A program made the translations under genes and the position numbers. Below the pieces are notes generated by a model. The model saw only the letters and a list, made by a program, of their open reading frames with translations, was not told the origin of the DNA and searched no databases. A stretch of 64,000 bases of DNA from JAKQIM01 sp029557965 (GTDB taxonomy: Bacteria > Chloroflexota > Anaerolineae > Anaerolineales > UBA4823). Below are positions 58,056 to 64,000 of the stretch, one piece after another. Every line of letters begins with the position of its first letter. Position 1 is the first letter of the stretch. The DNA lies in NCBI GenBank assembly GCA_035341015.1, contig DAOQUL010000007.1, positions 32,212 to 96,211 on the forward strand, read 5' to 3'.

Positions 58056-58964
58056 ATGAACCAGCCGTTTCACCTTTCAGTCATCATTGTCAATTGGAAT
58101 ACGCGTGGTTTGCTACAGGGTTGTCTCGAATCGCTTTATAATAATTTGCCAGATGGCGAATTAGAAATTATTGTGGTCGATAACGCATCTACAGATGGCA
58201 GCCTTGAGATGTTGCATAAGCACTTTCCACAGGTGAAGGTGATCGCCAATTCTCAGAATTTGGGTTTTGCGCGGGCAAATAACCAGGCAATCCAGATATC
58301 CAGAGGTGACGTTATTCTCTTGCTAAATAGTGATACACTGATCTTGCCGGGTAGCTTATCAAACTTGTTTCAGTGTCTTGAGGCTTATCCGGATGCTGGT
58401 ATATTTGGGGGTAAGTTACTAAACAAAGATGGTTCTTTTCAGTCATCTTACAATGATTTTCCTAATCTTATATCTGAATTATTGTTAATGGCAGGCCTGG
58501 CACGCCGGGTTTACACGAATTATTATCCTAGCTATCCAGCCGAACGTAGTCTCACGACATGTTATTGCGATTGGGTGGGGGGCGCATTTTTGTTAGTCCG
58601 CCGCGCTGTTTGTGAGCAGGTGGGGTTGTTGGATGAGAACTATTTCATGTATGCCGAAGAAGTTGATTGGTGCTATAGGGCACACCAAGCAGGCTGGAGG
58701 GTAGTATATTGTGCGGATGCTCCGATCATCCACTTTGGTGGGCAAAGTGCCAGCAGGTCTTCTTACCGGCAGCAGTTGTTACTATATCGAAGTAAAGCCC
58801 GCTATTTTTTGATCCATCATGGACGTTTATGTGCTCAGGTTTTTGGGTTCGTTGTGAAAGTCGCGGCTTTATTAAAGGCTATTTACTGGGCGGCCACCAG
58901 CCTGGTCTGGCCCGAGCGACGCGAAAATGCCGCAGTGGCTTGGGATTTAGCCAGGACCTTCTGA
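58056..58964 (+). CDS. Glycosyltransferase family 2, WbbL-like
   Basis: A 302-residue GT-A enzyme with SVIIVNWNTRGLLQGCLESLY, VVDNASTDGSLEML, NLGFARANNQAIQISRGDVILLLNSDT, CDWVGGAFLLVRR and YFMYAEEVDWCYRAHQAGW. These are the complete WbbL/rhamnosyltransferase-type motifs, so transfer of rhamnose or another deoxysugar is plausible. Its TGA overlaps the ATG of the following glycosyltransferase (TGATG). Confidence 0.9.
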   Translation: MNQPFHLSVIIVNWNTRGLLQGCLESLYNNLPDGELEIIVVDNASTDGSLEMLHKHFPQVKVIANSQNLGFARANNQAIQISRGDVILLLNSDTLILPGSLSNLFQCLEAYPDAGIFGGKLLNKDGSFQSSYNDFPNLISELLLMAGLARRVYTNYYPSYPAERSLTTCYCDWVGGAFLLVRRAVCEQVGLLDENYFMYAEEVDWCYRAHQAGWRVVYCADAPIIHFGGQSASRSSYRQQLLLYRSKARYFLIHHGRLCAQVFGFVVKVAALLKAIYWAATSLVWPERRENAAVAWDLARTF

Positions 58965-60151
58965 TGATGTCTGTGAACGGTAAGGCCATGCGCATAGGGA
59001 TTGATATTCGAGCAATTTCACACCCCCAGCCTGGAGGATTTAAAAGTTATACTTCTGGATTGGTGAGTGGTTTGGCTTCGGTGGATCATGAAGATCAGTT
59101 TGTTCTCTACGCAGATCGTTCTTGCCAACTGCCATCTATAGCAGATCGCCTTAATTTTTCAATCGTTACGCTAAAGTCGCCAGAACATTTAATGGGAATG
59201 GGGGCGATGGTTCGTGAGCAGGTATTTTTACCTCGGGCGGCTTGGCAAGAGGATTTTGATATATTTCATTTTCCTTGTGCAACCGGTCCGCTCTTGTTTC
59301 CTCGTACAAAGGTGGTTACGATCCATGACGCCATTGAGTTTATCGAAAAGCCACCATTGTTTGTGAATCGTAGTATCAGGCGGTGGTTGATGAGTCTCTA
59401 TTCGCGTCAGGTTCAACTTCGGATTGCGCGCCAGGCACAGCTAATTCTAACGGATTCCGCCTATTCTAAAGCAGATTTGCTTAAATACTTGCGCGTGCCA
59501 GAGGACAAGATTCGAGTTATACCCATCGCTTGTTGCGATCATTATCACCCCTTGCTGGATGGGCAAATGGAAGAAACTCGCTGGCGGCTGAATTTACCGG
59601 GAACATTTGTGTTGGCAATGGCTTCGGCTTCGCCCAGGAAAAATTCGTTGGGTCTTTTGAAAATTTATGCTTGTTTGCCGGTTGAGTTGCGAAAAAAATT
59701 TCCTTTGTTAATTGTTTGGACACATTCCTTATTTCAGGATGAGATGAGAGATCATTGCGGTAAGCTTGGTTTGGAAAATGATGTTCTGTTTCTGCCAAAG
59801 GTGACAGATCAAGATTTGGTAGTACTGTATAATTCTGCCAGTGTTTTTGTGTTCCCTTCTTTGTATGAGGGGTTTGGCTTACCTGTTTTAGAAGCTATGG
59901 CCTGTGGTACTCCAGTGATGGCCAGCGACCTGACCTCTATTCCTGAGGTTACTGGCAATGCCGCTGAATTGGCAGATCCGCGTAACATTGAAGAATTTTC
60001 ACAAGCTTTACGGCGAATCCTAGAAAGTTCGCAGAGACGGCTTGAGTTATCTCAAGCAGGATTGGCTAGGTCGGCTCAATTTTCCTGGGCTGTCACGGCA
60101 CAAAAGACTTTGAGTTCATATTTAGATGCCGCGCGAAAAACATCATGTTGA
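58964..60151 (+). CDS. Glycosyltransferase family 4 (mannosyltransferase-like)
   Basis: A 395-residue GT-B enzyme. The start is MMSVNGKAMRIGIDIRAISHPQPGG, with IDIRAI and GGFKSYTSGLV as in WbaZ-type mannosyltransferases. FDIFHFPCATGPLLFPRTKVVTIHDAIEF is the acceptor side, VLAMASASPRKNSLGLLKIY the hinge, and VFVFPSLYEGFGLPVLEAMACGTPVMASDLTSIPEVTG carries the donor-site Glu pair. It starts at the base overlapping the previous stop, and its end overlaps the next gene by seven bases, so the genes are translated together. Confidence 0.9.
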   Translation: MMSVNGKAMRIGIDIRAISHPQPGGFKSYTSGLVSGLASVDHEDQFVLYADRSCQLPSIADRLNFSIVTLKSPEHLMGMGAMVREQVFLPRAAWQEDFDIFHFPCATGPLLFPRTKVVTIHDAIEFIEKPPLFVNRSIRRWLMSLYSRQVQLRIARQAQLILTDSAYSKADLLKYLRVPEDKIRVIPIACCDHYHPLLDGQMEETRWRLNLPGTFVLAMASASPRKNSLGLLKIYACLPVELRKKFPLLIVWTHSLFQDEMRDHCGKLGLENDVLFLPKVTDQDLVVLYNSASVFVFPSLYEGFGLPVLEAMACGTPVMASDLTSIPEVTGNAAELADPRNIEEFSQALRRILESSQRRLELSQAGLARSAQFSWAVTAQKTLSSYLDAARKTSC

Positions 60152-61560
60152 CATTGGATAAAATTACTCATAGTGGATTTTTCCGCGATCGTTACTTATG
60201 GCTCAGGTTGGTTATTTGTGTTGGTGTTTTGGCGCTCTCTGCAATCCTAGCTCGTAAGACGGGTCAGCGTATTGCCCTGTTTGCCGCCATGGCGCCATTG
60301 GGCCTGGTTTTGTTGTTCATCTTGATGCGTCATATCGCCTGGGGTCTTCTGGCGATTCCCTTCATCTCTATGCTGGTGTCCTTTGTAGTGGGAACCGGGA
60401 CACAAACTACTATCAACATGACCATTACTGCCTGCGGTTTGCTGCTGGGTGCCTGGCTCCTGCGCATGCTCACCCTCGATCGCCAGGTGCGCTTGCTGCC
60501 TTCGGGCCTCAACGCGCCGGCCCTGGTTTTCATCTTGGTCACCACGTTTTCCCTGGTCGCTGGCTGGCTGCCCTGGTTTTCCTTCGCCGCTTCCGGCGCC
60601 TCCCTCTTTTCACAGGTTGGCGGTTGGCTGCTCTATGCCCTGCCGGTGGGCTTGCTCTTGCTGGCGGGAAACCACCTGGATGCCCGCCGCGGCTTGCCCT
60701 ATGCCACCTGGATCTTCCTCGCCCTGGGCGCCCTCTACCTGGCAGCCCGCTTCATGCCTGGCTTGGGTTATTTCACCCGTTTCTTTACCGGTTCTGGCCA
60801 GACTGCCATGTTCTTTACCTGGCTGGCCGCCCTGGCCTTCGCTCAGGCCCTCTGGAATGTCGACCTGCGCCTGCGTTGGCGCTTTGCCTTGGCCGCCCTC
60901 GCCCTGGCCGGCTTTACCGGCATGTTCTTGCGAGCACGCGAGTGGGCCTCTGGTTGGTTCCCTATGCTGGTCGCACTGGCTGTCTTGCTCTGGCTGCGCT
61001 CCTGGCGCCTGGGCCTGCTCTTCACCTTGCTGGGTTCTGTAGCGCTGCTGCTCTTTTTCCCCGGGCTCCTGGACAGCGTCTGGTCCGCCGGCCAGCAGTA
61101 CAGCTTTGAAACCCGCTTTGCCACCTGGCCGGTGATGTGGGAATTATTCAAGCTCTCGCCTGTGCTTGGATTGGGCCCGTCGAATTATTATCACTATACA
61201 AGTTACTTTCCTCTTTTAGGGTATTACATCAAGTTCAATTCTCACAATCAGTATTGGGATATCTTAGCCCAAACCGGCCTGCTGGGCATGGGTGCCTTCC
61301 TGTGGTTGGTGCTCGCCTGCCTGCGTTCCGCCTGGCGTTTGCGGGTGCGCCTGCCGCAGGGTTTTGGCCGTGCCTATGCCTATGCCGCCCTGGCCGGGCT
61401 CTTGGCCACCCTGGCCGTCAGTGCCATCGGCGATTGGTTCTTGCCCTTCACGTATAACATCGGTTTCAACGGCTTTCGCTCGGCGGCTTATGCCTGGTTT
61501 TTCTTGGGCGGGCTGATCGTGCTCGAGCAGACCGTCAAGGTTCCGGACCAGCCTGCGTGA
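60145..61560 (+). CDS. O-antigen ligase-like membrane protein (composition mosaic)
   Basis: A 471-residue polytopic membrane protein with about 11 hydrophobic segments and the Wzy_C loop FKLSPVLGLGPSNYYHYTSYFPLLG, then FNSHNQYWDILAQTGLLGMGAFLWL, which holds the conserved His-Asn. It would join or polymerise glycan outside the membrane. Base composition changes within the gene. The first 60 bases counted have 22 G+C, while 61021-61080 has 36. The 60 bases at 61201-61260 (the catalytic loop) have only 20. The right border of the AT-rich block therefore lies inside this gene. The reading frame is intact throughout. Confidence 0.85.
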   Translation: MLTLDKITHSGFFRDRYLWLRLVICVGVLALSAILARKTGQRIALFAAMAPLGLVLLFILMRHIAWGLLAIPFISMLVSFVVGTGTQTTINMTITACGLLLGAWLLRMLTLDRQVRLLPSGLNAPALVFILVTTFSLVAGWLPWFSFAASGASLFSQVGGWLLYALPVGLLLLAGNHLDARRGLPYATWIFLALGALYLAARFMPGLGYFTRFFTGSGQTAMFFTWLAALAFAQALWNVDLRLRWRFALAALALAGFTGMFLRAREWASGWFPMLVALAVLLWLRSWRLGLLFTLLGSVALLLFFPGLLDSVWSAGQQYSFETRFATWPVMWELFKLSPVLGLGPSNYYHYTSYFPLLGYYIKFNSHNQYWDILAQTGLLGMGAFLWLVLACLRSAWRLRVRLPQGFGRAYAYAALAGLLATLAVSAIGDWFLPFTYNIGFNGFRSAAYAWFFLGGLIVLEQTVKVPDQPA

Positions 61561-62753
61561 GCCGCATTCTCTTTCTGTCCCAGCTCTTGCCTTACCCGCC
61601 CGATGCCGGGCCCAAGCTGCGTTCGTATTACGTCCTGCGCCACCTGGCGCAGCAGCATCGAGTCACCCTCCTGGCCTTCACCCGCCCGGGTGACGCTCCC
61701 CGCGCTATCGATCACCTGCGTTCATTCTGCGCTTTTGTGCACACCCTGCCCATGCTGCGCTCTCGCCCGCGTGACCTGGCAGCCCTGCTGGGCAGCCTGC
61801 TGGCCAACCAATCTTTTATCATTCGGCGGGATTATCTGTCTGCCATGGCGGCAAAAATTACCGCCTTGCTGCAGGATGGGCAGTTTGATTGCGTGCACGC
61901 TGACCAACTTTGGATGGCCCAGTATGCCTTGCTGGCCAGGGGCCTGTCGCCGGGGATCAAGTTGGTGTTGGACGAGCACAATGCCTGCTTCCAGGTCTTC
62001 CAGCGCCTGGCCGGTTCGGCCCAGAATCCATTCACGCGCGTTTTTTGGAAGCGCGAGGCCAGTTTGCTGCGCCGCTTTGAGGCCCAGGCCTGCGCCGGCT
62101 TCGATCATGTTGTCACCGTGACGGAGGAAGACCGCGCCATCCTCCAGCCCCTGGCTGCCGCAGCCGCCGCTCAGCCGCCTCCATTCACCACCATTCCCAT
62201 CTGCATTGCTGCCGGTTCGCCTCCTCCGCCTCCTTCCGGTGTTCCCGCTCTGCTCTTTGTCGGCGGCATGCACTGGCCGCCCAATGCCGAGGGCATGCGT
62301 TGGTTTGCCCGCCAGGTCTGGCCCCTGGTGCGCACTGCCTGCCCCCAGGCTGTGTTGAACGTCATCGGCAAATCGCCCCCGCCTGAGCTGTTGGGCTTGC
62401 TCGGCGTGCAGGCCCCTGGTTATGTGCCCGACCTGGATGCTTACTGGGCCCAAAGCGCCGTCTTCATCGTCCCCTTGCTCTCGGGCGGCGGCATGCGCGT
62501 CAAGATCCTGGATGCCTGGGCCCACGGCCTGCCGGTTGTCTCCACCACCATCGGCGCGGAGGGGCTGGCTTATACCACCGGGCAGGATATCCTGATCGCC
62601 GACCAGCCCCAGGCCATGGCCGCTCATATCCTGGCCCTTCTGAAAGACCCTGCCCTGGCTGCCCGCCTGGGCCAGGCTGGCTGGGAAACGCTGCGCCGGC
62701 GTTACCACTGGGAGACGGTTTACCAGGCCTGGGATGCCATCTACCCGGCCTGA
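61557..62753 (+). CDS. Glycosyltransferase family 4
   Basis: A 398-residue GT-B enzyme, starting with GTG (GTGA overlap with the ligase stop). SRILFLSQLLPYPPDAGPKLRSYYVLRHLAQQHRVTLLAF is the opening shared with the exosortase-associated sugar transferase group. VLDEHNACFQVFQ is on the acceptor side; LLFVGGMHWPPNAEGMRWF, GYVPDLDAYWAQSAVFIVPLLSGGGMRVKILDAWAHGLPVVSTTIGAEGL is the donor side. The C-terminus lies in the GC-rich composition of the right flank. No membrane helix. Confidence 0.9.
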   Translation: MSRILFLSQLLPYPPDAGPKLRSYYVLRHLAQQHRVTLLAFTRPGDAPRAIDHLRSFCAFVHTLPMLRSRPRDLAALLGSLLANQSFIIRRDYLSAMAAKITALLQDGQFDCVHADQLWMAQYALLARGLSPGIKLVLDEHNACFQVFQRLAGSAQNPFTRVFWKREASLLRRFEAQACAGFDHVVTVTEEDRAILQPLAAAAAAQPPPFTTIPICIAAGSPPPPPSGVPALLFVGGMHWPPNAEGMRWFARQVWPLVRTACPQAVLNVIGKSPPPELLGLLGVQAPGYVPDLDAYWAQSAVFIVPLLSGGGMRVKILDAWAHGLPVVSTTIGAEGLAYTTGQDILIADQPQAMAAHILALLKDPALAARLGQAGWETLRRRYHWETVYQAWDAIYPA

Positions 62754-62758
62754 AGCGC

Positions 62759-63766
62759 ATGCGCATCCTTTGCCTGCTCGATTACCATCACCGTTATCCC
62801 GAGTGGCTCTGGGCCCACCTGCCCCAGGTGAATGACCAGCTTGATTTCGTCATCGTGCCGCCTGCCCCGCCCCTGGGTTACCTGGGTTCCGCACCAATCC
62901 ATCTCCGGCACGCCTTGCGCCGCTTGCGGCAAGGAGCTTATGACCTGGTGCTGGCCTGGGAGCTCAAGAACGGCCTGGCCTATGCCCTTTACCGCCGCCT
63001 GTTCAACCGCTGTCAGCCGCCCTTCATTATTCTTTCTTTTGCCGGTCGCGGTCTGCCCGCCTGGCTCCTGCGCTTTGCCCTGCGTTCCGTAGATGGGCTC
63101 ACGGTTCCATCGGCTTTGGAAGCGTCCTTTTCCGCCCGGCACTACGGCTTTCCGGCCTCGCGTGTCCTGGCCTGCCCCAACGGCATTTACGATGACGCCC
63201 CCCGTCTACAGGCCGCTATGCCCGCCCCTTCAGAAGACTACATCTTTGCCGGCGGCTACTCGAAGCGGGATTTCAAAACCCTGCTCCAGGCCGTAGACGG
63301 TCTGGACATCCCGGTCAAGATCATAGCTCCTCGTCGCCTCCTGCCTTCTGCCGCTCTTCACCATCCACCATCCACTCTTCACTATTCACTTCCCACTCCC
63401 CGCCCTCAGTACTGGCAGGCCATGTTCGCCGCCCGCCTCATCGTCATCCCCCTCCAGCCCGCGCCTTACTCCGCCGGTCTCACCGACCTGCAAACCGCCA
63501 TGTCCGCCGCCCGCCCGGTCATCGTCACCAATACCGGCGGCCTGGCTGAATATATCGAACACGGTCAGGATGGCCTGCTCGTTCCTCCCGGCGATCCCGC
63601 CGCCCTGCGCCAGGCCATCCTGGAGCTGTGGAACGACCCCGCCGCCTGCCATCGTTTAGGCGCCGCTGCCCGCCAGCGCTATGAAACCCAATATGCTTAT
63701 GAAGCCTTTGCACAACGCACCTATGCAGCAGTCCGCCAGCTCCTCTCCGCAGCCAATCCCTTGTGA
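62759..63766 (+). CDS. Glycosyltransferase family 4 with internal heptamer-repeat segment
   Basis: A 335-residue GT-B enzyme. MRILCLLDYHHRYPEW opens it, ILSFAGRGLPAWLLRFAL and VLACPNGIYDD follow, and the donor half has FAARLIVIPLQPAPYSAGLTDLQTAMSAARPVIVTNTGGLAEYIEHGQDGLLVPPGD. Between residues about 200 and 214 the frame runs through six degenerate seven-base repeats (63357-63398), encoding a stretch rich in His, Pro, Ser and Thr that is absent from ordinary relatives. Since 42 bases is 14 codons, the frame is kept; loss or gain of one unit would break it. It starts five bases after the previous stop. Confidence 0.87.
   Translation: MRILCLLDYHHRYPEWLWAHLPQVNDQLDFVIVPPAPPLGYLGSAPIHLRHALRRLRQGAYDLVLAWELKNGLAYALYRRLFNRCQPPFIILSFAGRGLPAWLLRFALRSVDGLTVPSALEASFSARHYGFPASRVLACPNGIYDDAPRLQAAMPAPSEDYIFAGGYSKRDFKTLLQAVDGLDIPVKIIAPRRLLPSAALHHPPSTLHYSLPTPRPQYWQAMFAARLIVIPLQPAPYSAGLTDLQTAMSAARPVIVTNTGGLAEYIEHGQDGLLVPPGDPAALRQAILELWNDPAACHRLGAAARQRYETQYAYEAFAQRTYAAVRQLLSAANPL
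63357..63398 (+). repeat. Six degenerate heptanucleotide repeats inside a glycosyltransferase gene
   Basis: Consecutive seven-base units TTCACCA, TCCACCA, TCCACTC, TTCACTA, TTCACTT and CCCACTC share the core Y-Y-C-A-C. The array is 42 bases, in frame, in the hinge region of the GT4 enzyme at 62759. Confidence 0.75.
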
Positions 63767-63959
63767 AATTTGCGGCTCAATCAAGGGGCAGGTGCTGTAT
63801 CGCCCCAAGCATGCGCCTGGCCCGGTGGTTCGCTGTGAGAGCTGTGGATTGGTCTATATTTCGCCTCGCCTGGATACGCGTGCTCTGATCGAGGGCGGGC
63901 CTGTAGGCAGCGAAGGGGATGCCGCCATCCTGACCAGCGTATCCTTAGGAGTAGTGTAA
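63723..63959 (+). pseudogene. Truncated start of a zinc-motif methyltransferase-like gene
   Basis: A 78-codon frame encodes PCEICGSIKGQVLYRPKHA and VVRCESCGLVYISPRLD. The CxxC plus CxxCGLVYxxPR pattern opens many SAM-dependent methyltransferases of polysaccharide clusters, which then continue for 200-300 residues. Here the frame runs only 26 residues past the motif (ALIEGG, then SLGVV) and stops at 63957-63959 in AT-rich sequence that shows no methyltransferase features. The gene therefore looks broken, by a deletion, an insertion just beyond, or a rearrangement. It overlaps the previous gene by 44 bases. The final 41 bases of the window hold nothing recognisable. Confidence 0.55.
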
Positions 63960-64000
63960 AAATAACTTCCGCACTTTAAAAACCGATCTCAGACACAAAC

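Noticed and set aside
46600..60450. AT-rich block as a prophage or integrative element
   Set aside because: No integrase, recombinase, phage structural gene, tRNA attachment site or flanking direct repeats were seen; gene content is purely polysaccharide, so homologous cassette exchange fits better.

Overview
The window looks like chromosome of a Chloroflexota bacterium, most likely class Anaerolineae. This is an inference from gene content and style, not from a marker phylogeny. The signs are: several genes whose start codon sits 7-8 bases behind a TATAAT-type box (leaderless mRNAs); a CpXC-domain protein; many Ser/Thr kinases and FHA proteins; a YvcK protein with N-terminal membrane helices; and Pro/Thr-rich membrane-anchored surface proteins. 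No rRNA, tRNA, CRISPR array, integrase or complete insertion sequence was seen.

Layout. 1-8.3 kb: 3' part of a murE-type ligase; a (-) strand set (Fe-S protein, adenosine deaminase, M48 peptidase); an ABC-F ATPase behind what looks like a ribosome-sensing attenuator; and a (-) strand rpsO-pnp unit. 8.5-21.6 kb: pdhABC operon; a signalling group (receiver, hypothetical, receiver-GGDEF); a (-) strand tgt-uppP-lipoprotein operon divergent from a class III aminotransferase with a structured leader; a sensor kinase; a CpXC protein; and an FHA-winged-helix regulator. 21.7-33.5 kb: Ser/Thr kinase; a (-) strand operon of AAA ATPase, glycerophosphodiesterase, lone CoA-transferase beta subunit and anchored family 3 glycosidase; a polyprenol-phosphate-type glycosyltransferase; recJ; a ROK kinase; and yvcK. 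33.5-39.4 kb: gap-pgk-Ser/Thr kinase-tpiA and an integral-membrane metalloprotease.

39.4-64 kb: a surface-polysaccharide cluster read entirely on the + strand. It opens with a 78-residue protein and a NusG/RfaH-like antiterminator. A nucleotidyltransferase, an O-antigen ligase/polymerase and a large anchored beta-propeller protein follow, all very GC-rich. At about 46.6 kb the base composition drops abruptly. An AT-rich block then carries a Wzm/Wzt exporter, a second anchored beta-propeller protein, a GT-like protein and seven glycosyltransferases. At about 60.4 kb composition returns to GC-rich inside a second O-antigen ligase gene. The left edge keeps a 55-codon remnant of an older Wzm permease. 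The simplest reading is a serotype-like cassette exchange inside a resident cluster. The window ends inside a truncated methyltransferase-like gene.

How the parts work together: uppP supplies undecaprenyl phosphate and murE a peptidoglycan precursor. The late genes build a glycan on that lipid, export it through Wzm/Wzt, and polymerise or transfer it by the O-antigen-ligase-like proteins, probably under processive antitermination by the NusG paralogue. Central carbon genes (gap, pgk, tpiA, pdhABC) lie alongside phosphorylation-based signalling genes.
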